NCBI RefSeq assembly: GCF_029814935.1 | Contig: NZ_CP104582.1 | Coordinates: 3,844,001 to 3,908,000 of the forward strand | Source: Pseudomonas sp. GD03919 | GTDB taxonomy: Bacteria; Pseudomonadota; Gammaproteobacteria; Pseudomonadales; Pseudomonadaceae | DNA length: 64,000 nt | Direction: 5' to 3' | Shown: piece after piece, positions 48,838 to 59,588 of the stretch | Numbering within the stretch: the first letter of the stretch is position 1 | How the letters are laid out: every line of letters begins with the position of its first letter | The notes under the pieces: generated by a model | What the model was told of the DNA's origin: nothing | Database searches by the model: none | What the model saw: only the letters and a program-made list of their open reading frames with translations | Made by a program: the position numbers and the translations under genes

Positions 48838-49674
48838 ATGAATCTGCCTGCTGCCCTGTTCACGCCAAGCTGGCCTGCCGAGCTGGAGCTGGCCTATGCG
48901 CGCCACGGCGAACGCACCACGCCGGTGCGCAGACGCCACCTCGGCCCACTTAGAGTGCAGAAGCACCTGTATGCCGAAGGGCCGGAGGTGTGCCAGCACA
49001 TCATCGTCCATCCGCCCGGCGGCATCGCCGGTGGCGATACGCTGGACATCTCGGCCCATGCCGGCGAGAACACCTGGGTGCAGCTCACCAGCCCCGGCGC
49101 CGCCAAGTGGTACAGCGCCGCCGGTGTCGCCCGCCAGGATCTGCGTCTGCGCGTCGAGGCCGGCGCCACCTTGGAATGGCTGCCGCAGGAAACCATCCTC
49201 TATGCCGGCGCCCAGGCTGAGTTGAATACGCAGATCGAGCTGCACGGTGACGCACGCCTGTTCTATTGGGACATCATCGCCCTTGGCCGCCCCGCCGCCG
49301 ACGAGCGTTTTGCCAGCGGCCACTTTCAGGCCGCGCTGGATATCCGCCGTGACGGCAAGTTGCTCTGGCACGAGCGCCAGCGCGTGAGCGGTGGCGACGG
49401 CCTGCTCGACTCGCCCATCGGCCTGAACGGCCAGCCGGTGTTCGCCACCCTGCTGGTCAGCGGCGAAGTGGACAGCGAACTGCTGGAACGCTGCCGTGAA
49501 TTGAAGATCGACGGCGTGCGCGGTGATCTCAGCCAGCTCGCGGGCCTGCTGATCGCCCGCTGCCTGGCCAGCGAGGCACTCAAGGCGCGTGCCTGGCTGA
49601 TCGCCATCTGGCACCTGCTGCGTCCAGCGCTGCTAGGGCGGGAAGCGGTGCTACCGCGAATCTGGAGCACATGA
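48838..49674 (+). CDS. ureD: Urease accessory protein UreD
   Basis: 278 residues, component of the UreDFG complex that loads nickel into urease. Conserved features seen: [41 protein letters not shown] and [12 protein letters not shown]. Usual length. No strong ribosome binding site precedes the ATG at 48838 (a TTG 14 codons upstream overlaps the promoter). UreE, F and G are not in the window and probably lie elsewhere, as in PAO1. Confidence 0.9.
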   Translation: MNLPAALFTPSWPAELELAYARHGERTTPVRRRHLGPLRVQKHLYAEGPEVCQHIIVHPPGGIAGGDTLDISAHAGENTWVQLTSPGAAKWYSAAGVARQDLRLRVEAGATLEWLPQETILYAGAQAELNTQIELHGDARLFYWDIIALGRPAADERFASGHFQAALDIRRDGKLLWHERQRVSGGDGLLDSPIGLNGQPVFATLLVSGEVDSELLERCRELKIDGVRGDLSQLAGLLIARCLASEALKARAWLIAIWHLLRPALLGREAVLPRIWST

Positions 49675-49687
49675 GCACAACGAACAG

Positions 49688-49746
49688 GTAGGAGCCGGCT
49701 TGCCGGCGATCCGCAGAGGCCTGATCGCCGGCAAGCCGGCTCCTAC
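49688..49746. repeat. Perfect 23-bp inverted repeat between ureD and ureA
   Basis: gtaggagccggcttgccggc (from 49688) pairs perfectly with gccggcaagccggctcctac (to 49746): 23-bp arms, 13-base loop. This is the common fluorescent-Pseudomonas type of REP, a family different from the RAYT-associated REPs above. Confidence 0.9.
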
Positions 49747-49858
49747 GAATTGCAGTACAGCCACGCCAGCGTGGAACAGCGCACGCCGCGTTCTACCCAG
49801 CGACCGAAACACCATTGCGGACAAGGCACGGCCTTGCCGCTCCAAGACTGGAGCCGTC

Positions 49859-50161
49859 ATGGATTTGTCACCAAGAGAAAAAGACAAGCTGCTGATCTTC
49901 ACCGCCGGCCTGGTGGCCGAGCGCCGCCTCGCGCGTGGCGTGAAGCTGAACTACCCGGAAGCCATGGCCTATATCTCCGCCGCCCTGCTCGAAGGCGCGC
50001 GCGACGGCCAGACGGTGGCCGAGCTGATGCACTTCGGCACCACCCTGCTGAGCCGCGAGCAGGTGATGGAGGGCGTACCGGAAATGATCCCGGAAATCCA
50101 GATCGAAGCCACCTTCCCCGACGGCACCAAATTGGTGACCGTTCATCAGCCGATTGCCTAA
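49859..50161 (+). CDS. ureA: Urease gamma subunit
   Basis: 100 residues, the standard length. [40 protein letters not shown] and the C-terminal [20 protein letters not shown] are conserved UreA segments. Structural subunit of the UreABC urease. GGAG precedes the ATG. Followed after 3 bp by an acetyltransferase gene, so ureA and ureB are not adjacent. Confidence 0.95.
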   Translation: MDLSPREKDKLLIFTAGLVAERRLARGVKLNYPEAMAYISAALLEGARDGQTVAELMHFGTTLLSREQVMEGVPEMIPEIQIEATFPDGTKLVTVHQPIA

Positions 50162-50164
50162 GCC

Positions 50165-50665
50165 ATGAGCTATGAAATAACCAACGCCTGCGAAGCCGAC
50201 CTGCCCGGCATCCTCGCCATCTACAACGACGCGGTGCAGCACACCACGGCGATCTGGAACGAGACCCTGGTAGATCTGGCCAACCGCCGCGCCTGGCTGA
50301 CCGAACGCACGGCAGCCGGCTTCCCGGTACTGGTGGCGCGTGACGCTGGCGGCGCGGTACTCGGCTACGCCAGCTACGGCACCTGGCGCACCATCGAAGG
50401 CTTCCGTCAGACCGTCGAGCACTCGGTCTACGTACGCGCCGACCAACGCGGCCAGGGCCTCGGCCCGGCGCTGATGCAGGCGCTGATCGAGCGCGCGCGG
50501 GCTGCCAACCTGCACGTCATGGTCGCCGCCATCGAGTCGGAGAACGCTGCCTCGATCCGTCTGCACCAGCGCCTCGGCTTCGTCACCTGCGGGCAGATGC
50601 CCCAGGTCGGGCGCAAGTTCGGGCGCTGGCTGGATCTGACTTTCATGCAACTGATTCTGGAGTGA
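50165..50665 (+). CDS. GNAT acetyltransferase (phosphinothricin/methionine sulfoximine type)
   Basis: 166 residues. Complete GNAT fold: N-terminal [21 protein letters not shown], the acetyl-CoA loop [20 protein letters not shown] (Q/RxxGxG/A as RGQGLG) and [20 protein letters not shown]. Closely fits the Pat/MddA group; the PAO1 ortholog in the same place (PA4866) acetylates methionine sulfoximine and sulfone. Its position inside the urease genes, 3 bp after ureA and 7 bp before ureB, is conserved in pseudomonads. A direct role in urea metabolism is not established. Confidence 0.85.
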   Translation: MSYEITNACEADLPGILAIYNDAVQHTTAIWNETLVDLANRRAWLTERTAAGFPVLVARDAGGAVLGYASYGTWRTIEGFRQTVEHSVYVRADQRGQGLGPALMQALIERARAANLHVMVAAIESENAASIRLHQRLGFVTCGQMPQVGRKFGRWLDLTFMQLILE

Positions 50666-50672
50666 ACAGCCC

Positions 50673-50978
50673 ATGATTCCCGGCGAATACCAGATTGCCG
50701 ATGGCGAGATCGAGCTCAATGCCGGTCGCCGCACCCTGACCCTGTCCGTGGCCAACAGCGGCGACCGACCGATCCAGGTCGGCTCGCACTACCACTTTTT
50801 CGAGACCAACGATGCGCTGCTGTTCGACCGCGCCAGCACTCGCGGCATGCGCCTGAATATCCCGGCCGGCACCGCCGTGCGCTTCGAGCCCGGACAAAGC
50901 CGTGAGGTGGAACTGGTCGAGCTGGCCGGCGCCCGCCGGGTATTCGGTTTCGCCGGAAGGGTGATGGGCGATCTATAG
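50673..50978 (+). CDS. ureB: Urease beta subunit
   Basis: 101 residues. Starts [20 protein letters not shown] and contains [20 protein letters not shown] and [20 protein letters not shown], all conserved in UreB. Structural subunit. Its short spacing to the acetyltransferase gene implies co-transcription; copy C of the 102-bp repeat separates it from ureC. Confidence 0.95.
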   Translation: MIPGEYQIADGEIELNAGRRTLTLSVANSGDRPIQVGSHYHFFETNDALLFDRASTRGMRLNIPAGTAVRFEPGQSREVELVELAGARRVFGFAGRVMGDL

Positions 50979-51002
50979 CCCTGCGCACCCTACGAGGACG
51001 CT

Positions 51003-51105
51003 GATGGTTCCCACGCTCTGCGTGGGAACCCATAGCGGGACGCTCCGCGTCCCTGCGACGCAGAGCGTCGCCAACTGCATATCCACGCAGAGCGTGGGCA
51101 CGATC
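51003..51105 (+). repeat. 102-bp multi-hairpin repeat, copy C
   Basis: gatggttcccacgctctgcg at 51003 to cacgcagagcgtgggcacga plus tc (51105). Hairpins ggttcccacgctctgcgtgggaacc, gggacgctccgcgtccc and cgacgcagagcgtcg follow one another. About 80 percent or more identical by eye to copy B at 47885, same orientation. It ends 21 bp before the ureC start. Confidence 0.9.
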
Positions 51106-51126
51106 AAACGAATACAGGAAGTGCCG

Positions 51127-52827
<1,701 letters not shown>

Positions 52828-52849
52828 AATAACTGGCCGAGACAACAAT

Positions 52850-52870
52850 GGCGGGTTTCACCCGCCCTAG
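52850..52870. repeat. Hairpin after ureC (half of the 'cgggt' element)
   Basis: ggcgggtttcacccgccctag resembles the right arm of the element at 45841-45911. The 7-bp stem ggcgggt/acccgcc has a 3-base loop and lies between the convergent ends of ureC and the TraR/DksA gene, where it could help terminate transcription in both directions. Confidence 0.6.
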
Positions 52871-52890
52871 TCTTGGAGCCGACAGAACGA

Positions 52891-53157
52891 CTAGCGCAGC
52901 TGGCTGTCCTTGCTGCCGCGCCGGTTGTAGCCGGTAAAGGCGGCGCTCTCCCGGTCGTGTTCGGCCTGGCAGTTGACGCACAGGCGCACGCCGGGAATGG
53001 CCTGGCGACGCGCCTCGGGAATGACGGCATCGCATTCTTCGCAATGCCGCAGGCTCTCGCCTTTCGGCAACTGGCTACGGGCACGCGCAATGGCGTCCTC
53101 GATGCTGCTGTCGATCTGTTCCTGCACCGCGTCGTCGCTTGCCCAACCGCTTGCCAT
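52891..53157 (-). CDS. TraR/DksA-type zinc finger protein (YbiI-like)
   Basis: 88 residues. Cys4 zinc finger HCEECDAVIPEARRQ...RLCVNCQAEHD in the C-terminal half, after a short helical N-terminus (DDAVQEQIDSSIEDAIARAR). This is the small YbiI branch of the DksA/TraR family; members may act on RNA polymerase through the secondary channel but the function of this branch is not known. Strong GAGGAGGT-like site upstream of the ATG (gaggaggtcgagc). Same position in PAO1 (PA4870). Confidence 0.85.
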   Translation of the reverse strand: MASGWASDDAVQEQIDSSIEDAIARARSQLPKGESLRHCEECDAVIPEARRQAIPGVRLCVNCQAEHDRESAAFTGYNRRGSKDSQLR

Positions 53158-53226
53158 GCTCGACCTCCTCGCTCTGTCCGGACAGATATGCGCCCGGAGA
53201 ATGCGAAATGCAAGTACAGCCCGTCG

Positions 53227-54099
53227 TTACTCACGCACTTCCATGAACTCCCTGGCCCAGACGATGTAGTCCTCGGGCATGCTGTACTTGTGCGTCAGCT
53301 CGGTGGCGTTGAGGTCGCACGGCTGGGCGCCGCGCTGCTCGCGCAGGCAGTCGTAGGTGGCCTTGATCGCGGCAAAGTAGGCGGCGTGGCCGTTGACCAC
53401 GATGCGCACACCCAGGCGGGCCAGACGCTGGTTGTCACGCAGCTCGGGGTTGCCGTAGGTGACCAGCATCAGCGGCACCTTGAGGCCTGCGGATATCTGC
53501 TCCAGGTGGGCGAAATCCTTGACCCCGACCAGGCAAATGCCATCAGCGCCGGCCGCCTCGTAGGCGCGCGTACGGCGGATCACTTCGTCCACCTCCAGTA
53601 CGCCGGCATGGGTACGGGCGATGATCGCCAGCTCAGGATCGACGCGTGCTTCCAGCGCAGCGAGGATCTTGCCGACACCTTCCTCGATGGAGATCAGGTC
53701 GGTGGACTTACGGCCGAACTGGGCCGGCAGCAGGGTGTCTTCGATGGTCAGCGCGGCGACACCGGCGCGTTCCAGTTCGACCACGGTGCGCATCACGTTG
53801 AGCGCATTGCCGTAGCCGTGGTCGGCGTCAGCGATCACCGGCAAACGCGCCACGCGGCCGATGCGCGTGGCCTGCTCGACGAACTCGCTGAGGGTGATCA
53901 GGGCAAAGTCCGGCGCACCGAGCACCTGAAGGGAGGCGACGGAGCCGCCAAGGATGCCGACCTCGAAGTCGAGATCGGCGGCGATGCGGGCGGACATGGG
54001 ATCGAAGACCGACGCGGTGTGATAGCAGCGGTCGGAAGCCAGCAGGGCACGAAAGGCACTGCGCAGCTCATGGTGGGATGCACGTTGCAGGATGGGCAT
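53227..54099 (-). CDS. Isocitrate lyase/PEP mutase-family oxaloacetate decarboxylase
   Basis: 290 residues, TIM-barrel enzyme. Typical segments: [40 protein letters not shown] (metal-binding Asp pair), LTIEDTLLP and ADGICLVGV. The PAO1 ortholog (PA4872) was characterised as an oxaloacetate decarboxylase; the sequence here is closely similar. ATG at 54099 used instead of a TTG five codons upstream. Confidence 0.85.
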   Translation of the reverse strand: MPILQRASHHELRSAFRALLASDRCYHTASVFDPMSARIAADLDFEVGILGGSVASLQVLGAPDFALITLSEFVEQATRIGRVARLPVIADADHGYGNALNVMRTVVELERAGVAALTIEDTLLPAQFGRKSTDLISIEEGVGKILAALEARVDPELAIIARTHAGVLEVDEVIRRTRAYEAAGADGICLVGVKDFAHLEQISAGLKVPLMLVTYGNPELRDNQRLARLGVRIVVNGHAAYFAAIKATYDCLREQRGAQPCDLNATELTHKYSMPEDYIVWAREFMEVRE

Positions 54100-54228
54100 G
54101 GGGGCGTATTCCAAAGTCGGTTGAATCGCTTTTTTCTCGTTTTAGTCATGGCGTAGACGTGACGAATGCTAGCGCAAGGCACTTGCTGCCAGCTTTCGGT
54201 CGGTACGCCCTGGCGGATAGCCAGCAAT

Positions 54229-55231
54229 TTACCGGCCAGCCAGCTCCGCCGGCAGCGCCGGGAAGAAGCCGCCATCGCTCAGCAGGCCGTAGGCCATCCA
54301 GGCGGCGACCGCCAGATAGAACAGGCGCGGCAGCCAGGTCGCCAGCGACTGCTGCTGCGAGGCCAGCTGTTGTGCCTGCAGGCGGGCGAAGCGCAACAGT
54401 GCTTCGCCTGGTCGACCGGTCGCTTCAGCGGTATTGAGCACACCGATGAACATCGCCTTGCCGGGAAAGCTCAGCCCATCGAAGGCCCGAACCAGTGACT
54501 GCCCAGCCGTGATTCGCGGCGCCAGGCTGGCGAAATCCCGCCGCAAGCGCGCATTGCTTATGGCACTGCAGGCACGCGGCAGGGCGTCGAGTACAGGCAT
54601 GCCGGCCTCCAGCAACAACCCGAGACTGTCGCAAAAATTACGCAAATCCGCCCGTCGCTGCAGGCTGACGAATAACGGCAGGGCCAACAACAGATCGTCG
54701 AGCAAACCGGGAGCCTCGCTCCGGCGCTGCTGCCAACGGCGCCATAGCGCGCTCACCGCCCATAACAGCCCAGACAGCCACAGCAGCGGCAACAGCACGG
54801 CGAGCAGATAGCCGAACCCACTCAGGCCACCCGCCACCAGGGCAGGCAAGGGTTTGACCACCAGCACCAGCAGCAGCACGCCCGCCGGCAGCAGCAGGCG
54901 TGATCTCAGCTCAGTCACATGACGCGCCTGCTCGTCGCAGCGCTTCGCCAGTTGCCGATAGATGTGCGTCAGCGCGCCGGCCTCCTGCGCGGCATGCACC
55001 AGGCCGCTTTCCAGTGGCGTGAAGACGCCACTCAACTGGCCGGAACTCGCCAGATCGCGACCGTTACCCACCATACTGGCGCAAGCGCTTGAGCGCGGCC
55101 TCATGGCGTGCACCGAGCGTCAGGCTGGCCAACGAGCGATCGATGGGCACACCCGCCTGTTCCATCGCCCCAAGATGGGCGAACAGGTCAGCGCGACTGC
55201 GCAGATCGAGCGTAAGGTGAAGACGCGCCAT
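54229..55231 (-). pseudogene. Type II secretion/type IV pilus F-like membrane protein, frameshifted
   Basis: The ATG at 55231 starts MARLHLTLDLRSRADLFAHL and an N-terminal T2SSF domain (GAMEQAGVPIDRSLASLTLG), but the frame stops at 55064-55066 after 55 residues. The frame shifts near 55070-55080 (around RLRQ), after which another frame continues VGNGRDLASSGQLSGVFTPL ESGLVHAAQEAG to 54229, with a second T2SSF domain (NFCDSLGLLLEAGMPVLDAL) and three hydrophobic segments. One extra base at the shift would explain it. Rejoined it would be about 333 residues, short for GspF/PilC (~400). No other secretion genes are nearby. Confidence 0.7.
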
Positions 55232-55285
55232 GATCGGACTCGCTGAATGACCAGCGCTCAGGGTAACCAGTCGCCGCGCCAGCCG

Positions 55286-56044
55286 CTACGGCTCCATGGG
55301 CGGCATCGCAGCATGCGGTAGCCAGCGCTTGAGGATGGCGGCCAGGCTGCCGTCCTCGTGCATCTGCTGCAGGGCACGCTGCCAGCGCATCACCCGCACC
55401 ACAGAGGTTTGCGGGGAAAAGGCGATGTAGTAGGCCGAACGCATGAACGGCACATGCGCCGTGACATCCTGCGGTTTGAGCTCGGCGGCAGCCAGCTCGC
55501 CAGCCAGGGTCAGATCCTCGGTGGCGATCAACTTGACCCGACCATGCCTGAGCATGGTCACCATCTGCTTCGAGCTGGACACGCCATAGAGGTTGCTGAA
55601 CCCCTGCGCACTCAGGGTCTCGTAGGTGTACCACTGCTTGGGCAGCGCCAGGGGCCCGCTGGCGGCGGCCTGCTGCAGGGTATCGATGACCAGGTGACGG
55701 GACTTCAACGAATAGAAGCTGGTGGTACCGACCACGATGGGGCCGACCCAGTGGAATCTATCCTCACGCACGGGCGTGCGCACGGTGGAAAACAGAGCCG
55801 TGTCGGCGGCCTGCTGAGCCAGATGGAAGGCCCGCGTCCAGGGCAGCACTTCGATCTTCCCGCTGTCGCCGGTTCGCGCCAGCAGGGCCCTGACCACCTC
55901 GACGGAAAAACCACTGGGTTCACCGTCGCGGGTGAAGCTCATCGGCGGGGCTTCCTCGGTGAGCAGGCGCAGCTCAGCCGCTACCGGCGCGCACAGCGCC
56001 AGCAACGCAAAGCACAACCATCGACGCAGGTGCCTGGCCATCAT
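55286..56044 (-). CDS. Periplasmic solute-binding protein, family 3 (paralog 1)
   Basis: 252 residues. Signal peptide (about 1-24, ending CAPVAAE), then an SBP_bac_3-type domain: LRLLTEEAPPMSF, GFSVEVVRALLARTG, VLPWTRAFHLAQQ and a C-terminal LQQMHEDGSLAAILKRWLP. No transporter or kinase gene is adjacent, so it may act alone or as an orphan sensor. 46 bp from a paralog of similar sequence upstream on the same strand. AGAGGA precedes a double ATG (56044/56041). Confidence 0.8.
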   Translation of the reverse strand: MMARHLRRWLCFALLALCAPVAAELRLLTEEAPPMSFTRDGEPSGFSVEVVRALLARTGDSGKIEVLPWTRAFHLAQQAADTALFSTVRTPVREDRFHWVGPIVVGTTSFYSLKSRHLVIDTLQQAAASGPLALPKQWYTYETLSAQGFSNLYGVSSSKQMVTMLRHGRVKLIATEDLTLAGELAAAELKPQDVTAHVPFMRSAYYIAFSPQTSVVRVMRWQRALQQMHEDGSLAAILKRWLPHAAMPPMEP

Positions 56045-56094
56045 GTTTCCTCTCGTGTGCAGCCCGGCAAGCCGGGTAATGCCCTGCAGCCACC

Positions 56095-56868
56095 TCACTC
56101 CGACCGCAACTGATCGGTCAACGCCCGTGCGTCGGCCTCCGGCAACCAGCGTCGATAGACACGTGCCAGGCTGCCATCATCACGCATCGCCTGCAGCGCA
56201 CGCTGCCAGCGGGCGACACGCGCCTTATCGGTCTGCCGGGAAAAGGCAATATAGGAGTTATTGCTCATCAGGTCGAACTGCGCCTGCAGTTGTCCGGCAT
56301 GCATGCCCTGCTCGGCGAGCATGTCGTCGAGGGTCAGGGTATTAGCCAGCAGCAACTTGACGCGACCATGACGAAACATGCGCAGCATGTCCTGCGGCGT
56401 CGACACGCCATAGAGGTTTTGCAGATTCTGCTCGCGCAACAGTTCATAGCTGTACCACTGCCTGGGGACAGCAAGCGTGCCGAGTTGGCGCACATCATCG
56501 AGGGTGTCGACCCGCAGCCCGGCATCCTTGAGCGTGTAAAAACGCGTATGACCGCGCACGATCGGCCCCACCCACTGAAACTCGGCCTCGCGCTGCGCCG
56601 TGCGCACGGTGAAGAACAGCGCGCTATTGGCCTGCTGACGAACCTGATGATAGCCACGCGTCCAGGGCACCAGCTCGATCCGTGCCGGCTCGCCAGTACG
56701 ACGTATCAGCTCTTCGACAACGGCCACCGCCATGCCACTCGGCTTGCCGTCCTCGAGGTAGCTGAACGGTCGATAGTCCTCGGTATACAGCCGCAACTCG
56801 GCAGCCAGCGCATGGGCGCAGGCACTGCAGAGCAGCAACAGGGCTGCGAGCGGATACTTCAGGCTCAT
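56095..56868 (-). CDS. Periplasmic solute-binding protein, family 3 (paralog 2)
   Basis: 257 residues. Signal peptide 1-23 (ACAHALAAE), followed by LRLYTEDYRPFSY, GMAVAVVEELIRRTGEP, VPWTRGYHQVRQQ and a C-terminal LQAMRDDGSLARVYRRWLPE. It aligns throughout with the protein at 55286-56044, so the two arose by tandem duplication; ligand unknown. Both have the Pro/Trp/Thr/Arg pattern (PWTR) found in a Pseudomonas group of polar-amino-acid-like binding proteins. Confidence 0.8.
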   Translation of the reverse strand: MSLKYPLAALLLLCSACAHALAAELRLYTEDYRPFSYLEDGKPSGMAVAVVEELIRRTGEPARIELVPWTRGYHQVRQQANSALFFTVRTAQREAEFQWVGPIVRGHTRFYTLKDAGLRVDTLDDVRQLGTLAVPRQWYSYELLREQNLQNLYGVSTPQDMLRMFRHGRVKLLLANTLTLDDMLAEQGMHAGQLQAQFDLMSNNSYIAFSRQTDKARVARWQRALQAMRDDGSLARVYRRWLPEADARALTDQLRSE

Positions 56869-57134
56869 TGCAGATCACCGTCCGCGATGCACCCTACGAC
56901 GAATTCAGGGTGACCAGGCCGGCCATCATAAACGCCCGGGCGATCCATCACCAAGGCCGCCTGCTGAACCCTGCGCGGCCATCATCCGCAGTTCCGCATC
57001 CCTGCCTTACTGCGCCACCCAGCCTGTCTGCACGCTGTCGGCTCATACTTTTTCACATTCAAACCCGACGGTCGGGCTAGCCCTGGCGCGCCGGGCAGGC
57101 GATCATCGGCCTTCCTACGCAGACTCCAGTTACC

Positions 57135-57863
57135 ATGACCGCCACGACTGACAGCCGTACCCCGACGCACAAGCCCCGCCCACTGATCGACCTGGCCATC
57201 AGCATCCTGATCCCCTCGTTCATTCTCATGAAACTCAGTGGCGAGCAGCGCCTCGGCGCCGATGGTGCGCTGATTCTGGCCCTGGCCTTCCCGCTGGGCT
57301 GGGGCGCGTTCGAACTGATCAAGTACCGCAAATTCAATTTCATCGCCCTGCTCGGCCTGATCAGCGTCGCGCTGACCGGCGGTATCGGCCTGCTCAAGCT
57401 CGATACCCAGTGGCTGGCGGTCAAGGAAGCGCTGATTCCCGGGCTGATCGGCATCGCCGTACTGGTCTCCACCCGCACCCGCTACCCGCTGATTCGTACG
57501 CTGCTGTTCAACAAGACCGTGCTCAATATCGACAAGATCCATGAGCGCCTGGAACAGGGCGGTCATGTCGAGCACTTCGAAACGCGCCTGCTGCGCGCCA
57601 CCTACTGGCTCAGTGGCACCTTCTTCTTCTCCTCGCTGATGAACTATGTGCTGGCCAAGTGGATCGTGGTCAGCCCGGCCGGTACCGAGGCCTTCAATGA
57701 CGAGCTGGGGCGCATGACCCTGCTCAGCTACCCGATGATCGCCATTCCCTCGATGATCATGCTGATGGCCATCTTCTACTACCTGTGGAAGACCATCCAC
57801 GGCCTGACCGGGCTGAGCCTGGAAGAGATCATGGCCAACAGCGGCCAGGAATCGCAGTCCTGA
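57135..57863 (+). CDS. VC0807-family inner-membrane protein
   Basis: 242 residues with about six hydrophobic segments. Starts with a polar tail, then LIDLAISILIPSFILMKLSG, LAFPLGWGAFELIKYRKFNF and FFFSSLMNYVLAKWIVVSPA, the features of the VC0807 family (DUF3159-like, similar in layout to intracellular septation protein A). Function unknown. The 266-bp gap before it, divergent from the solute-binding genes, contains no other gene I can support. Confidence 0.75.
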   Translation: MTATTDSRTPTHKPRPLIDLAISILIPSFILMKLSGEQRLGADGALILALAFPLGWGAFELIKYRKFNFIALLGLISVALTGGIGLLKLDTQWLAVKEALIPGLIGIAVLVSTRTRYPLIRTLLFNKTVLNIDKIHERLEQGGHVEHFETRLLRATYWLSGTFFFSSLMNYVLAKWIVVSPAGTEAFNDELGRMTLLSYPMIAIPSMIMLMAIFYYLWKTIHGLTGLSLEEIMANSGQESQS

Positions 57864-57897
57864 TCCCCGCCGGCCCAACGGCCGGCGTGCTGCCGTC

Positions 57898-58335
57898 ATG
57901 CTGAGTCTGTCCGCCTATCCGGCGCTGTTTCTCTCCGCTCTGGGCGCGGCAACGTTGTTGCCGCTGCAGTCTGAAGCGCTACTGGTCGCCCTGCTCCTGG
58001 CCGGCCAGCATCCGCTCTGGGCCTTGCTGCTGGTCGCCACGCTGGGCAACGTGCTGGGCTCCTGGATCAACTGGCTGCTGGGCCGCTCCCTCGAGCGCTA
58101 TCGTGAGCGACGCTGGTTCCCGGTCAGCCCGGCGCGGTTGGAGCAGGCGCAAGCCTGGTATGCACGCTATGGGCGCTGGTCATTGCTGCTCAGCTGGATG
58201 CCGGTAATCGGCGATCCATTGACGCTGGTGGCGGGGGTAATGCGTGAGCGCCTGTGGGTATTTCTGCTCATCGTCACCCTGGCCAAAACCGGCCGCTACG
58301 CGGTACTGGCGGCGCTGACGCTGAGCTGGACATGA
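57898..58335 (+). CDS. yqaA: YqaA/DedA-type small membrane protein
   Basis: 145 residues with about four hydrophobic helices. LPLQSEALLVALLLAGQHPL, GNVLGSWINWLLGR and the SWMPVIGDPLTLVAGVMRE motif are typical of the YqaA subgroup of the DedA (SNARE-associated) family, which lacks the long N-terminal part of DedA proteins. DedA proteins are linked to lipid or undecaprenyl-phosphate translocation; this subgroup's role is not known. No clear terminator follows. Confidence 0.75.
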   Translation: MLSLSAYPALFLSALGAATLLPLQSEALLVALLLAGQHPLWALLLVATLGNVLGSWINWLLGRSLERYRERRWFPVSPARLEQAQAWYARYGRWSLLLSWMPVIGDPLTLVAGVMRERLWVFLLIVTLAKTGRYAVLAALTLSWT

Positions 58336-58548
58336 GCACTGGGGGGGACAATTGTTGACACAACTCCGGCAAGCCGCAAAAGGTCTGGCAGTTGAGTACA
58401 AACGGCGCCTCGCAGATACTGCGCAGCGCGCCGCGCGGGCACGATCCACCAACGGCCATTGCCAAACGGTCTCAAGGCCGATGAATAGCGGCCTCGGATG
58501 GAGGCATGCGGCCCCGCTACCTCGGGGCCTAGCGAGCGAGGAATTGCA

Positions 58549-59523
58549 GTGTCTGTCGTAGAAGCCAAACCCAAACTGAAGCGCAGCGATCTGATCTGGA
58601 CGCTGATCGGGCTCAGTGCCGTGGTGCTGTCTGGCTTCCTGCTCTACCGCGAGTTGCGCAATATCTCCCTCGACGAGATCAAGGGCAGCCTTGAGGCGAT
58701 CTCGCACATGAACTGGATACTCGCCGCCGCCGCTACCCTTGGCGCCTATTGGGCACTGGCCTGGTACGACCGCATCGCCGTCGCTCACCTGGGCAAGAAA
58801 ATTCCCTGGCGCTTCATCACCCTGTGTTCCTTCACCACCTATGCCCTGGCACACAACATCGGTGCCTCGGTGTTCTCCGGCGCGGTGGTGCGCTATCGCG
58901 CCTATCGCAGCAAGGGCCTGACGCCACAGGAAATCGGTATCCTCATCGTCTTCTGCTCCTTTACCTTCGCCCTCGGCACCCTGCTGGCCAGCGGCTGCGT
59001 GCTGATCGCCCAGCCCGATCTGATTCACCGGGTAGCCAACATCACGCCACTGGTATCGGTGGTCATCGGCAGTATCCTGCTGAGCCTGGTCGGCCTCTAC
59101 GTGCTGGGCTCCTGGCGCCAGTTCAAACCCTGGACGCTGGGCAAGCTGCACGTCGAATATCCGCGCCTGCCTATCGTCAGCCGCCAGTTGCTGGCCGGCC
59201 CGCTGGAGCTGTTGTGCGCGGCGGCGATCATCTACTTCGCCCTGCCTGCCGACAATCACCCCGGTTATCTGGTGGTACTCGGCGTGTTCCTCGCCTCCTT
59301 CTCCCTGGCCCTGCTGTCCCACGCGCCGGGTGGCCTGGGGGTGCTGGAGGTGACCTTCCTCGCCGCGCTGCCGGAGATCCCCGCCGCCGATGTGCTGGCT
59401 GCGCTGATCGTGTTCCGCGTGTTCTACCTGCTGCTGCCCTTCGCCCTGTCGCTACTGGTGGTGCTGGGCTTCGAATGGAGCCAGTGGAAGGAAAAACAGC
59501 AGGGCAGCAACCTGCCGTCCTGA
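58549..59523 (+). CDS. YbhN/LPG-synthase-type integral membrane protein
   Basis: 324 residues from a GTG with GAGGA upstream (an ATG 17 codons earlier is possible). About eight hydrophobic segments. LPG_synthase_TM/UPF0104 features: LCSFTTYALAHNIGASVFSG, RYRAYRSKGLTPQEIG, SHAPGGLGVLEVTFL and the C-terminal FRVFYLLLPFALSLL. The family includes flippase-like parts of lysyl-phosphatidylglycerol synthases, but no synthetase domain is present here. Function uncertain. The 213 bp upstream of it hold no gene I can recognise. Confidence 0.75.
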   Translation: MSVVEAKPKLKRSDLIWTLIGLSAVVLSGFLLYRELRNISLDEIKGSLEAISHMNWILAAAATLGAYWALAWYDRIAVAHLGKKIPWRFITLCSFTTYALAHNIGASVFSGAVVRYRAYRSKGLTPQEIGILIVFCSFTFALGTLLASGCVLIAQPDLIHRVANITPLVSVVIGSILLSLVGLYVLGSWRQFKPWTLGKLHVEYPRLPIVSRQLLAGPLELLCAAAIIYFALPADNHPGYLVVLGVFLASFSLALLSHAPGGLGVLEVTFLAALPEIPAADVLAALIVFRVFYLLLPFALSLLVVLGFEWSQWKEKQQGSNLPS

Positions 59524-59588
59524 CGACTCGCCGCCACCGCGACACTGACATAGAATACGCGGCCATTTTTTTGCGGCCCTGCGTTTCC

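Noticed and set aside
58336..58548. Possible small gene 58352-58561.
   Set aside because: Basic low-complexity peptide overlapping the next gene's start, with no ribosome binding site; treated as non-coding.
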